Positions 8,608 to 18,379 of a stretch of DNA of 64,000 nucleotides are shown in pieces. The DNA is from Kriegella sp963975415 (GTDB lineage: Bacteria > Bacteroidota > Bacteroidia > Flavobacteriales > Flavobacteriaceae), in contig NZ_CAXBGN010000009.1 in NCBI RefSeq assembly GCF_963975415.1, forward strand, positions 1 to 64,000, in the 5' to 3' direction. Under the pieces are notes generated by a model, which was not told the DNA's origin, searched no databases, and saw only the letters and a list, made by a program, of their open reading frames with translations. The position numbers and the translations under genes are program-made. Numbering within the stretch: position 1 is the stretch's first letter; each line of letters starts with the position of its first letter.

Positions 8608-9793
8608 TTAACCGGTTTGAGATAAAATCACCTTTTTACGCAATAGGTCAAAGCAGGCCCTGCCGTACATTTGTCTTTTTATACTCTTTATCCGGTTTAC
8701 GTGGCCTTCTACAGCACCATTGCTCCAGGGCATATTAATCGCGTTTTTAACGGCCTTAATATCCCTTAGCAGTCCATTGGCAAAAGTGGTCAATCCCGTC
8801 ATTTTGTATTTTGACCGCTTAATGAATTCGATCCATCGGTAAATATTACCACGGCCTGTTGTTAACATTGTTTTAAAGATCCGCACCAATTTTTGGATCA
8901 CCTGGAGTTCCGAGATATTATCCAATAGAGTTTGTAAATACCTGCGCTCATCGGGATTCTTGATAACGGTCGGACAGGAACCAATATATTTGGCGAGCTT
9001 CCTTGAGCTTAATGGTTTTATGTAGGGAATTCTCGACTTTTGGATTTGTGCAAAATCCGGCGTGTATATTTTAAATTTTTCCTTAATGATATTTATATTG
9101 TGATAGGCCTGCGTTCTACTTCCGTTGTATCCTAGTTTATAGATTTCGTCTATTATATCTTTCATCATATACCCTTTAACGTTCAATCGCGCAACGATGT
9201 GCCGGGAAAATAACTCGACATTGGTTGATCTTGAGCTTGATCTGGGAGGCAATGATTCTAGCGAGAGATAGGAATGGACCGTATTGCGACTTATGCCCAA
9301 ATCCCTTGCGGTCTTTCGCTTGGAAATTCCCTTGGCCTGTAATTCCTTGACCTTATTGAAAATATCCTGCCTCTGATCTACTCCTTTTGGACCGACCCTT
9401 TTTTGGACTTTTGATAATGGCTCCGTTGTTTTTACTTTCGCATCGCCGGTAATGTGACCATCGGACTTTTTTAAAAGTTCATTGCTTTTTTCTTTAATTA
9501 GTTTTTTGATTTTCGGATCCACACTTTTGAAATACTTGTCCAAAGCGTCGGATAGGTTCATTAATAAATGAAATCGGTCCGCAACCTGTTCCGCACTTGG
9601 GCAAATCTCATTAACGGCAGAAGAATACGAACTGGCCCTGTCTCTGGTGACAATCTTCACACCAGGATATTTTGACAGCCACTTTTTTAGCTCTTTACCC
9701 TCCCTTGAAGGTAAAATATCAATGGGCTTTGAAGTCTCTGAAGGCTTCCCTGTTTTTGTAGCCTTCCCTAAAAATGTAGCCTTCCCTAAAAAT
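8608..9793 (-). pseudogene. 5'-truncated ISL3-family transposase
   Basis: The frame encodes the DDE domain of an ISL3-family transposase from KPIDILPSREGKELKKWL (about 9740) through VTRDRASSYSSAVNEICPSA and VADRFHLLMNLSDAL to the C-terminal WSNGAVEGHVNRIKSIKRQM. A helix-turn-helix insertion (GISKRKTARDLGISRNTVHS) is present. The N-terminal zinc-finger region and the first catalytic Asp are missing; instead the frame runs into two 18-bp repeats and then a stop. The 3' side seems complete, with a likely terminal repeat at 8582. Inactive by loss of the 5' third. An internal Met at 9660 could give a 350-aa product of unknown value. Confidence 0.8.
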
Positions 9794-12010
9794 TGCTATA
9801 AACAGCTTGTTCGTAGGCAAACTAAAGGCAATATATTCATCCCCCGAATCAGCACCAATTTTCCCTCCGCCACAGGCCACTACAACAAATTGTTTATTAT
9901 CTACCTCATAGATAGCGGGAGTGGCAAAACCCGGTACAGGCAAATCCGCTTCCCATAGAATCTTTCCATTATCTTTATCGAATGCCCTGATTTTGGAATC
10001 GTTGGTAGCCGCAATAAAGATCAACCCGCCCTTTGTAACCACCGGGCCTCCATAGTTTTCCGTTCCGGTGGGCGAAATGCCCCTTTCAGTTAGTTCTTTG
10101 TATTCTCCCAACGGAACTTTCCACAACAACTTACCAGATGATAAGTGTACCGCGTTAAGTGTTCCCCAAGGGGGAGTAATTCCGGGATAACCGTTTCTGT
10201 CCAAAAACCTATTGTACCCCGTCATGGTATAGGGTACAGTGCTCAAAATTCCATTTGTTTTATTAGTCTTTTTTTGAATGCTGTCTGAACCATTTTTAGC
10301 CATGCTGGCGGATTCTTTTTCCTCTAGGTCCATTATAAATGTCAAAAGCGCACTCTTTTCCGTTTCAGATAGTTGTCCGAAGGCGGGCATCATGTTCTTG
10401 CCTTTTTCGATTATTGTCAAAATATCGGATTTGTCATATCGATCCCCTACATTTAATAATGAAGGAAAGGCGGTGCCGTTACCTTTCAAATCACCACCAT
10501 GACAAGCCAAGCAGTTTTGGTTGTACACCTGTTTTCCTATTCCCTTGAAGGTTCGGTTTTCATGTGTTGTTTTCGGAATATCGATCATGGTCAAGGACCA
10601 CGGAACCTCACTACTGTTCACGTATAAAATCTGGGTTTCGGGATCCACAGCAGCACCTCCCCATTGACCTCCTCCGTCAAAGCCTGGGAAAATCCATGCA
10701 CCCTCTTTACTGGGTGGGGTAAACTTCTCAGAGTACTTGATTTTTTTGAATTTAGCCAGCATGTCAATGTGGGTTATGGAATCCAAATTCGTGACCTCGT
10801 CAATTGTGAATTTCTGTCGTGCGAATGGTTCTGGCAATGTTGGTATTGGTTGGGTTGGCCAAGGTTCTTCCCCTGGAAGGGCGTGTTGAGGTACGGCAAC
10901 TTCCTCAATGGGAAAAATAGGTTGTCCGTTCTCTCGATCAAAAATAAAAACATACCCGTGTTTTGTTATTTGCGCCACCGCATCAATAGTATCCTTATCC
11001 TTATACAAGGTAACAAGGTTAGGGTTTGCGGGGAGATCACGATCCCATAAATCATGGTGCACAATTTGATAGTGCCATAAATAATCACCTGTCAACGCCT
11101 CCAGTGCTATCAAAGAATTAGCAAACCGATTTTCACCCTTTCGGATACCTCCATAAAAGTCCCCTGACACAGATCCCGTTGGCACAAAGACAATGCCTCT
11201 TTTTTGATCAAGGGACATTCCAGCCCAATTGTTAGCTCCACCTAGTTCTTTCCAAGACTCCTTATCTGGCCAAGAATCATAGCCTATTTCACCTGGATGT
11301 GGGATGGTATGAAAAACCCACTTTAATTCACCCGATCTTGTATCATAGGCCCGGATATGGCCTGGAGCAGCATCTGCCGTTTCGGCCACCCTAGTGGACA
11401 AAATCAACAGATTCTCATATACTATCGGGGGAGAGGTACTGGCAACAAAGGGGTTGAAATTGTAGGGGTCCCGCCCTAAGTCTTTGGTCAAATCTATATA
11501 TCCTCCTTCACCAAAAGATTCTATTCTATTCCCTGAAAGGGCATCAATACAGAACATTTTTGAACCCACACCATAAAAAATGTACGCTTCATTACCAGCT
11601 TTATTTGCCCAATAGGTCACACCCCTTATCACCTTATAGTATGCATTTTCATTGTTAACAGTATCGTGCACAACTGGATCAAACGTCCATAAAGGTTCAC
11701 CTGTTGATGCCTTTAGGGCAATTAATTTCGACTTGGGTGACGTACCATAAAAAATTCCATTAACTATAATGGGATTGCATTGATTTTGCGAACGGTTGTT
11801 TTTATCCTTATCTCCCGTACTATATCTCCATGCAATCTTTAAATTCTTTACGTTCTTCTTATTTATTTGATTTAATGACGAATATCTGGAACCGTCTTTA
11901 TTGCCTGCGTAATTCTCCCAGCCCCCATAATTGTTTTTATGGGTTTCTTGGTTATTATTGCATGCCAAAAAAAAGGAAAGAACCCCTATTAAAATTAAAA
12001 ACGTTCGCAT
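9719..12010 (-). CDS. PQQ-dependent dehydrogenase lipoprotein with cytochrome c domain (chimeric C-terminus)
   Basis: Probably oxidises an alcohol or sugar in the periplasm with PQQ and passes electrons to its own haem c. The ATG at 12010 is preferred over 12043: it begins MRTFLILIGVLSFFLAC, a lipoprotein signal with the lipid-anchored Cys, and follows an A-rich site. The N-terminal block (GGWENYAGNKDGSRYSSL) and repeated PQQ blades (DPYNFNPFVAS, GEIGYDSWPD, YHYQIVHHDLWDRDLP-like) define an eight-bladed propeller. A cytochrome c insert carries CLACHG and a distal Met in KNMMPAFGQL. The native protein probably ended near DEYIAFSLP; the next 25 or so residues, including IFREGY twice, come from the adjoining repeat and mobile DNA. 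Function is likely kept. It lies downstream of the sulfatases. Confidence 0.85.
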   Translation of the reverse strand: MRTFLILIGVLSFFLACNNNQETHKNNYGGWENYAGNKDGSRYSSLNQINKKNVKNLKIAWRYSTGDKDKNNRSQNQCNPIIVNGIFYGTSPKSKLIALKASTGEPLWTFDPVVHDTVNNENAYYKVIRGVTYWANKAGNEAYIFYGVGSKMFCIDALSGNRIESFGEGGYIDLTKDLGRDPYNFNPFVASTSPPIVYENLLILSTRVAETADAAPGHIRAYDTRSGELKWVFHTIPHPGEIGYDSWPDKESWKELGGANNWAGMSLDQKRGIVFVPTGSVSGDFYGGIRKGENRFANSLIALEALTGDYLWHYQIVHHDLWDRDLPANPNLVTLYKDKDTIDAVAQITKHGYVFIFDRENGQPIFPIEEVAVPQHALPGEEPWPTQPIPTLPEPFARQKFTIDEVTNLDSITHIDMLAKFKKIKYSEKFTPPSKEGAWIFPGFDGGGQWGGAAVDPETQILYVNSSEVPWSLTMIDIPKTTHENRTFKGIGKQVYNQNCLACHGGDLKGNGTAFPSLLNVGDRYDKSDILTIIEKGKNMMPAFGQLSETEKSALLTFIMDLEEKESASMAKNGSDSIQKKTNKTNGILSTVPYTMTGYNRFLDRNGYPGITPPWGTLNAVHLSSGKLLWKVPLGEYKELTERGISPTGTENYGGPVVTKGGLIFIAATNDSKIRAFDKDNGKILWEADLPVPGFATPAIYEVDNKQFVVVACGGGKIGADSGDEYIAFSLPTNKLFIAIFREGYIFREGYKNREAFRDFKAH
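9757..9793 (-). repeat. Tandem 18-bp repeat fused to the PQQ gene 3' end
   Basis: Two exact, overlapping 19-nt copies (9757-9775 and 9775-9793, minus strand) of the sequence also found at 6201-6219, followed by a third degenerate copy. Because 18 is a multiple of 3 the PQQ dehydrogenase frame reads IFREGY twice. Confidence 0.85.
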
Positions 12011-12130
12011 CTTTATTTGTAAATGATTGTCTACTTCCTTCATTGATTTAAAAATAACAATGTAATGCCCATTCTTGTCGATTGATACCCTAAAAAGCAG
12101 AGCTATTACAATTGTTGGGGCGTGGCGGTT

Positions 12131-13744
12131 TCATTCCGTACTTCTTCCACCGTATAGGATATCTCTCAATTCTGCACGCAAGGCGACCACTTTTTCAGGA
12201 TATTGGTAATATAAATTGTCGGTCTCGCTCGAATCAGTGGCCAAATTGTACAACTGGCCTGGTGGATTGTCCGCATCCCAATCAAAATTCCATTGATGGG
12301 GCATCATTATGACGTTCTCCTTCCTGTTCCAATGGACACCTCCACCACCCTGTCCGGAAATAAACTTCCATGCGCCACGCCTTATCCCCATTAAGCCGGA
12401 GGTAGCATCGACCACAATGCTTTCCCGTCGGGGCCACTGGGGTTCAGCACCCAACAATTCAGCCAAAAAGCTGAAACTATCCTCTCCCGCGTTCCATGGC
12501 AAGGTGATCTCGTTAAGCTCGGCAAGGGTCGCCAAAAAGTCGTTCAGGCCCACAATGGCATCTGAGGAAGTGCCCGCCTCGACCTTTTTGGGCCACCGGA
12601 CCGCTAAAGGAATATGTACACCACCTTCATAGGCCTCCGTTTTTTGGCCAAAAAAAGGACCATTTACCTTATGCCCGTTCACCAATATGAACTTTGAGTC
12701 CCTGTAGTCCGTAACACCTCCGTTGTCACTTGATATCACAACGATAGTGTTTTCTGAAAGGCCTTTTCTATCCAAAGCATTGAGCACTTCGCCCACCGAC
12801 CAATCAAACTCGTTGACAAAATCCCCGTACACTCCGATTTCGCTGGTTCCCTCAAACTTGGCGTTCGGTTTAAGAGGGGCATGCGTATTCCTATGGGCGA
12901 AATAGAGAAAAAAGGGCTCGTCATCTTGACGGTCGATATAGTCGACCGCCTTGCCGGTCAGGTGGACGGCAAGGTCGTTGTGCTGGTATCTTGCGTTTTC
13001 ATTTCCTGTAAAACGATGGTCGGGAACTCCTATCCTGTCAAGATAGGAGGGCCTGTCTTTCCATTTGCTGTCCAGTACAATCTGCATATTGTCCCCGGTG
13101 TGCAGGCCCTGAACCTCATGGTTCTCGATATATACGTTCGGTTTCTGGCCCGTATGTGGAATGCCATAAAAATAGTCGAACCCGACCTCCAACGGTCCAG
13201 GTCTGAGTTCCTCGTTATAGTCCGGCCCCTTAATGGTGTCCCAGCCTTCCGCTGCCGGATCCCCAAAACCAAGGTGCCATTTTCCGATGATGGCGGTCTT
13301 ATATCCCACGGATTTTAGGATTTTGGGAACGGTAACCCTTGTAGTGTCTATGAGCAATGGGTCGTTTGCCCAAACAGTGATGTGACCGTTCCAGGTGCGC
13401 CAGGCGTAGCGCCCACACATTAGCGCATATCTCGTAGGTGTGCAGACCGAATGGGGGGAGTAGGCATTCCTGAATCTCATTCCCTCTTCCGAAATGCGGT
13501 CGATGTTCGGGGTACGCACCTTACGTGCCCCATTGAAACCAACATCACCATAGCCAAGGTCATCGGCAAGTATAAATATGATATTCGGTCTTTTCTCCCT
13601 TTGGGGGCCATCGTCACCCTTAACCCGTTTGGGTGAACATCCGTAACCTATCAATATAATCCCCATGACGACAATGATGACCGAATGCGGTGCTCGAGTG
13701 GTATTGGCTAACCGACTCGGTCGATTTTTCATTTTCGTTTTCAT
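12131..13744 (-). CDS. Arylsulfatase-type S1 sulfatase, lipoprotein
   Basis: Removes sulfate esters from a glycan. It shows the S1 signature CTPTR at 101-105, where Cys101 would be converted to formylglycine, the metal-binding DD at 61-62 (ILADDLGYGD), and a later metal site SSDNGGVTDY. The N-terminus has a hydrophobic stretch and lipobox IGYGC (Cys36), so the enzyme should be anchored and face the periplasm or cell surface. An alternative start at Met5 is possible. Length (537 aa) is normal. It follows another sulfatase on the same strand and belongs to the glycan locus. The subfamily and sulfate position cannot be read by eye. Confidence 0.93.
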   Translation of the reverse strand: MKTKMKNRPSRLANTTRAPHSVIIVVMGIILIGYGCSPKRVKGDDGPQREKRPNIIFILADDLGYGDVGFNGARKVRTPNIDRISEEGMRFRNAYSPHSVCTPTRYALMCGRYAWRTWNGHITVWANDPLLIDTTRVTVPKILKSVGYKTAIIGKWHLGFGDPAAEGWDTIKGPDYNEELRPGPLEVGFDYFYGIPHTGQKPNVYIENHEVQGLHTGDNMQIVLDSKWKDRPSYLDRIGVPDHRFTGNENARYQHNDLAVHLTGKAVDYIDRQDDEPFFLYFAHRNTHAPLKPNAKFEGTSEIGVYGDFVNEFDWSVGEVLNALDRKGLSENTIVVISSDNGGVTDYRDSKFILVNGHKVNGPFFGQKTEAYEGGVHIPLAVRWPKKVEAGTSSDAIVGLNDFLATLAELNEITLPWNAGEDSFSFLAELLGAEPQWPRRESIVVDATSGLMGIRRGAWKFISGQGGGGVHWNRKENVIMMPHQWNFDWDADNPPGQLYNLATDSSETDNLYYQYPEKVVALRAELRDILYGGRSTE

Positions 13745-13896
13745 TTCAGTTTGTTTTTAAGCCTTCATGAATGAAGGTCGGCTTATAAACTCTTTTGAAT
13801 TTTTCGCACAGACTTAGTAGTCCCGTAAACATTCTCATTTTCTTCAGTGTTCATCTTTAGGTTATAAAGTCAGTGGCTATTCCCATTATCCAGTGA

Positions 13897-14076
13897 TTAA
13901 TCATTTACGTCCGAGTGTAAAACAGGCTTCCATTCATATATTTGTATTATGCGCATATGGTGATGTACGCCATTATTCCCGCATACAGCTACTGCCCATT
14001 GAGCCAAATCATCAACACAAACCATGGTAATATTGAAATCGTTTTCATCATCCCTGCTGCCAAAAGGCCATAAAAG
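13897..14076 (-). pseudogene. Short coding relic, possibly of a sulfatase or surface protein
   Basis: Within the 409-bp gap between two sulfatase genes the minus strand keeps a 59-codon open stretch without a good start. It reads ITMVCVDDLAQWAVAVCGN and later MRIIQIYEWKPV. The first part resembles the start of S1 sulfatases (VxxDDxGxWALGxYGN) but the rest does not. It looks protein-like rather than random, yet I cannot assign it. The rest of the gap (13745-13896 and 14077-14153) shows nothing. Confidence 0.3.
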
Positions 14077-14153
14077 TCATCGTCGGTAAAAAATGATGGT
14101 TAAAAAACTCCATTTTCTTATATAACAAGTTTGTCGTTTCATGAGTATGTTTT

Positions 14154-16052
14154 TTAATTTGGGGATAACATACTATGAAGTGCCCAATAAGCATATAAAG
14201 TGTAATAACTTTTGGAGGAAAGACTTCCTTCATTGGTTTTTTCGGACATTTTTTGATACGCTTCTATAACCTCATTTGGAAATTCGGTCAATGAATCGCC
14301 AATCAATTGGTAAGCCCTGGCGGCATAAAGAACAAGATAATCCTCCCCTATCAAGTGCTGGTTTAAGACATCCAGTGCTTTAGGGTTGCCATTTTTCACC
14401 AAAATCTTTGCGGCCTCAATCTGCACAGTTGCAAATTCATCCTTTAAGAGCATTTTTACCGCGTTTATGATCTCTCCGTTTGATATTCCCCTCGCTTGAA
14501 TGGTCATTAAAGCCCAATACCTGACAAAGCCATTATCATGTTTGAGGTATCGAATGATTTCTTGAATTGGGTCTTTGTTCCATAACATTAGGTCACAGAT
14601 GGACATAATTTCATCAATTGGATAGATTTCCTTATCTCGAGCAAGTTCATAGGGTGTATTTTGTTTCGAAAGCCGAATCATTTCGGGTTCGGGCATAAAA
14701 CCGGTATCATAGGTTTCGATAATTTTATCCCTTAATAAACCACGCATCCTATTTAAAGTATCGGCATATTTTGGGTCGTTTACGAGATTTTGGGTCTCAT
14801 TGGGATCTTCTATAGAATAATACAATTCTTCAGTCAATCTATGTGGAGCGAACATCGCTTTTTGAACACTATTCAGGGAATCCCTATCAACCTCCGACAA
14901 TGCTTTCATTATGGCGGACTGATCGGTGTAGAAATTTGGTTGCAACAAGGGTAAATGAGGCATAAAGTTTCGGATATACCTAAATTTTGATGTACGAATA
15001 GACCTTGCCACTTCATACGCTTCATCGACACGGTCAGACGCACCGAACGCAAATTTCTTGGATACTCGATTTTTTTCTGGAAGAAATGATATCCCATCAA
15101 ACTCATAATCAAGATTCATCCCTGCCAATTCCAATAAAGTCGGAGCAAAATCAACGAAGGACACTATTCTATCTTCTACTGTTCCCGGTTTAAAACCATA
15201 CTTTTTACGCCATTTTAGGGGTACGGAAACCAAAAGGGGAATTTTTAAACCTGAATCATATACCACTCTTTTGTGTCTGGGCATACCTGTACCATGATCA
15301 GAGAAGAAAAATATGATGGTATCGTCAACCAATCCGTCTTCCTCCAATTGGTCCATAATGTTGTGGAATTGATAATCCATGATACTTATGTTTGTATAGT
15401 ATCGTGCCCAAAGCTTCCTTATTTCAGGAGTATCAGGATAGTATTCAGGAAGGGTGATAGAATCTTGCTGCGCTACTTTAATATTGGGAAGAAACTTCTT
15501 GATTTTCCGCATATACATACTGTCATTACCAAATATTCCGGATTGGTGTGTTATGCCAAGATTAAAAACACTGAAAAAAGGTTGGTCCTCCCGATTTCTG
15601 TTTCTCCAATGTGCCTCCTTGGAGGATTGGTCCCATATCGTATTGTCTTGAAAATTATAATCTTCCTTTGCATTGTTTGTTACGTAATATCCTGCGTCAC
15701 GAAGTTTTTTGGGAAAAGGTTCGATAAATGAAGGAATTTTTGTTTCGGACCTCAAGTGCTGCGTACCCAGGGTTGTCGCATACCTACCCGTTATTAAACT
15801 AGAACGGGATGGCGAACAAACCGGTGCAGTTGCGAAGGCATTGGAGAATAACACACTAGACGCGGCAAAATCGTTCAAGTAGGGTGTGCTGGCATTCGAA
15901 TCTCCATAACAACCCAACATCGTCGTAATATCTTCACATGCTACCCACAGAATATTAGGCTTATCGTTTTCATTACTCTCTTTATTTGGGTTGCAAGCAA
16001 ACACCGACAGCAATAGGCCTATTGTCAAAACTTTAAACAAAAAATGAATCAT
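14154..16052 (-). CDS. S1 sulfatase with C-terminal HEAT-like region, lipoprotein
   Basis: Second sulfatase of the locus. The start at 16052 is chosen because it gives MIHFLFKVLTIGLLLSVFAC, a lipoprotein signal with Cys20; the longer frame to 16115 adds 21 polar residues. The active-site signature is CSPSR at 79-83 (Cys79 to formylglycine); metal-binding ED at 40-41 (ACEDITTMLGCYG) replaces the more usual DD, as in N-sulfoglucosamine sulfohydrolase-like S1 subfamilies. FFFSDHGTGMPRHK carries the second metal site. After about residue 480 the protein has HEAT-like helical repeats (NGFVRYWALMTIQARG; FATVQIEAAKILVKNG). Length is 632 aa. The substrate could be a heparan-like or other sulfated saccharide, but this is not fixed by sequence. 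Confidence 0.9.
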   Translation of the reverse strand: MIHFLFKVLTIGLLLSVFACNPNKESNENDKPNILWVACEDITTMLGCYGDSNASTPYLNDFAASSVLFSNAFATAPVCSPSRSSLITGRYATTLGTQHLRSETKIPSFIEPFPKKLRDAGYYVTNNAKEDYNFQDNTIWDQSSKEAHWRNRNREDQPFFSVFNLGITHQSGIFGNDSMYMRKIKKFLPNIKVAQQDSITLPEYYPDTPEIRKLWARYYTNISIMDYQFHNIMDQLEEDGLVDDTIIFFFSDHGTGMPRHKRVVYDSGLKIPLLVSVPLKWRKKYGFKPGTVEDRIVSFVDFAPTLLELAGMNLDYEFDGISFLPEKNRVSKKFAFGASDRVDEAYEVARSIRTSKFRYIRNFMPHLPLLQPNFYTDQSAIMKALSEVDRDSLNSVQKAMFAPHRLTEELYYSIEDPNETQNLVNDPKYADTLNRMRGLLRDKIIETYDTGFMPEPEMIRLSKQNTPYELARDKEIYPIDEIMSICDLMLWNKDPIQEIIRYLKHDNGFVRYWALMTIQARGISNGEIINAVKMLLKDEFATVQIEAAKILVKNGNPKALDVLNQHLIGEDYLVLYAARAYQLIGDSLTEFPNEVIEAYQKMSEKTNEGSLSSKSYYTLYAYWALHSMLSPN

Positions 16053-16115
16053 AATTATATTTTGCCGATTAACTTTATTATTATTAAGATTGTCACTATT
16101 TAGTGAAATGACCAA

Positions 16116-16691
16116 ATATTTATTCAGGTAACCTGATTTTTCCGTGGCTATTATTCTTGACCCTCAACTTACCAAAATTGCCCTTGGACCGACAACTTGA
16201 GCCTTTAAAACACCAACATCTCCTCATTGTCAATTTTTTAAACTATTTGATATAATTTATTGTTCGGTAAATGGAAAAAAGTATCTACTGACTTTTCATT
16301 GTTGTTCCAAGTTCTCCCGGGAAACCGGCCATTTAACATTTTTCAAAGCACTACCAACAATAAAATCCGCAATTATTCCAAAGAATGAGTTAATGCAATA
16401 GCATGAAATTGAATTACTACACTCTGTAAGAAACAAGGGGTTGGAATACGCCATACTCGATTTTTTTATCTAATTTTGATTGATTTTGATTTGTTAATTG
16501 TGTTACGGTTAAAATCAATCAATATCGGGAAGCACGGCCATGCTTCCCGTTTTTTTCCTTTAAAGTAGAGGGCTGTCGATTTTTTTCATTCGGAATCCTT
16601 CTACCCTTCAAAACACCTATATAAACGGGCTTCCAACAAGCATTACAAACCTCTTTGAGTAATTCAGTATACTCTCATTAACCAGCAATGC
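16116..16691. other. 576-bp intergenic region with a relic SusC-leader motif and hairpin
   Basis: No gene is visible. At 16493-16510 lies GTTAATTGTGTTACGGTT, identical to the leader of the susC gene at 23514-23531. At 16526-16556 a perfect 9-bp stem CGGGAAGCA/TGCTTCCCG with loop CGGCCA is followed by seven T. The order motif-hairpin-T-run matches the layout in front of susC, so this may be a third, otherwise lost, fecR/susC junction. Confidence 0.5.
16526..16556 (+). terminator. Hairpin with T-run (terminator-like, plus strand)
   Basis: Perfect 9-bp stem, 6-nt loop, then T7 on the plus strand. No plus-strand gene precedes it, so it may instead be a leftover of the conserved hairpin found in the susC leader. 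Confidence 0.5.
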
Positions 16692-18257
16692 TTAATACTT
16701 GCTTAACAATTTCTCAAATCCTTTGGAAATTTTTAATATCTCATCACGATCTGCCACAGGTTTGTAAACCTGTTTATCCGGGATATTATATGCCAATTGC
16801 TGAATATTATTAATTGCTCCCTTTACAATGGGTTTAAGTTCTGGATGGGATTTTAATAATTTTAAGCCCATAAATGCGGTAATATGGCTTTTCCAAATAA
16901 GCCCGGTTTGAAGAAGCAACGTAAATCTTTCCTGTAAGTCATTATACTCCTTTTCCTTTATCTTCCCTTTGACCGATAGAAGTTGCCATAGTGATTTTTG
17001 GATAAGCCGAATAGCCTCGTCTTTTTCTTCCCTCACTTGGCTAAAGGTTTCCATGTTCGGATTGGTTAATTCTTCCGTGACATCGATATACTCTTCTTTG
17101 TACCATTTATTTATGTATGATATATGTGAATCTGCATAATCAAAAGCAGGCAACCAACTATGTCTTGTAAACCATACGCCCTGAGGAAAAAACAACTTGT
17201 TAACTATATCGAACGAAGGTTTTAATACGTCTATTATACCTTTTGAGGCCCCTTGGCCGTACCTTTCTTTAGCCCAATTTACCCATATCTCATCTGGGGA
17301 CATTTCAGGGTTTTGAGTAATCTTAGCAAGAGTATAGATATTTATTTCATTTGGAGTAAATAAGGCATCGAACCCAGCATGATCAAGTCTCGCGTTATAA
17401 CCAACAACTTTCGGAAAGGTCATGTCATATTTCCATCGGTACGAAAAATATTCCGGGGAGGTGTAGGGAATATGGTTCCTTCCCGTATACTCCGAAGAAC
17501 AATCGAACTCGACAATCTGTTTTTTGTTCCTAAAGGCACCAATCAAAGGATTATGGGGATAAAACGGCTCCCAGTCATGAGGAATACATTTTGACTGGAC
17601 CATGATATCGTCACTAACATTATCCAATCCTTGCTTAAGCCATTCCAGTTGTTCCGGTTCATAAACAAATGTTCTTACAATCAATTCCTTTTTATTTTTT
17701 TTACAGCTTTTATAAATAGAATTAATCAATTTCTGAAAGCGATCGGGCATTGAAAGTTTAGAAGCTACTTCTGAATTATCAAATATCTTGTACTGTGTTT
17801 CATGGAAGGTCATCATTAGTCCATCAAACTCGGGAAAGTCGAGGAACATTTTGGCATACCTATCCTCAAGCCACTTCCAAAATCCAGGGGCATCCATTTG
17901 CACAATACCTTCCTTAAGATATTTAGCGGGTACATCAGCCAATTCATGAGTCCATATCCACACCTTTAAGTCCTTATCATGCGCGTATTTGGCTAACTCC
18001 CTCAACTTCTCACCAACACCATTTTTTTCAGTTTTTCTTGCACCAGTTCCATAGAGCTGCATGGTTGTCCAAATCATTTCATGGGAGAACACTATAGTAT
18101 TGATATCATACTTAGAGGCCTCATCCATAACTTTTTTACAATAATCCATATCCAGTTTGTGCAACTGCCATGATCTTATCTCCATTTCGGGCTTAGCCCA
18201 AATAGTTAGATTAAATGCGAAGAAAGTAACAACCAAATATTTAATTTGAACTTTCAT
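16692..18257 (-). CDS. Putative exported TIM-barrel glycoside hydrolase
   Basis: A 521-aa protein with an N-terminal signal (YLVVTFFAFNLTIWAKP). The body looks like a TIM barrel: strand-like segments INTIVFSHEMIWT, LKVWIWTHELA, FDGLMMTFHET, ELIVRTFVYEPEQ and DDIMVQSKCIPHDWEPF occur in order, with acidic residues after strands (Glu in THELAD, FHETQY, YEPEQ) that could be catalytic. The arrangement recalls alpha-glucuronidases (GH67-like) and similar clans, but I cannot assign a family. The C-terminal third is helical. It lies between susD and the sulfatases and probably trims the glycan after import to the periplasm. Confidence 0.55.
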   Translation of the reverse strand: MKVQIKYLVVTFFAFNLTIWAKPEMEIRSWQLHKLDMDYCKKVMDEASKYDINTIVFSHEMIWTTMQLYGTGARKTEKNGVGEKLRELAKYAHDKDLKVWIWTHELADVPAKYLKEGIVQMDAPGFWKWLEDRYAKMFLDFPEFDGLMMTFHETQYKIFDNSEVASKLSMPDRFQKLINSIYKSCKKNKKELIVRTFVYEPEQLEWLKQGLDNVSDDIMVQSKCIPHDWEPFYPHNPLIGAFRNKKQIVEFDCSSEYTGRNHIPYTSPEYFSYRWKYDMTFPKVVGYNARLDHAGFDALFTPNEINIYTLAKITQNPEMSPDEIWVNWAKERYGQGASKGIIDVLKPSFDIVNKLFFPQGVWFTRHSWLPAFDYADSHISYINKWYKEEYIDVTEELTNPNMETFSQVREEKDEAIRLIQKSLWQLLSVKGKIKEKEYNDLQERFTLLLQTGLIWKSHITAFMGLKLLKSHPELKPIVKGAINNIQQLAYNIPDKQVYKPVADRDEILKISKGFEKLLSKY

Positions 18258-18379
18258 GTCTTATTTCTGAAAAAAAGGGGTATTTCCTCAAGATAATGGC
18301 TCGTTGTCTGTTAGGAATTAATCACCTATCAAACCAATCCAATATTACTACTTTGAAAATACCCCTTTAAAAATGGTTA

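Noticed and set aside
14048..14233. 61-codon frame overlapping the sulfatase end
   Set aside because: Shadow of the sulfatase 3' end in another frame, with no protein-like pattern.
15273..15731. 152-codon plus-strand frame antisense to a sulfatase
   Set aside because: Composition and position show it is a shadow of the strongly conserved sulfatase.
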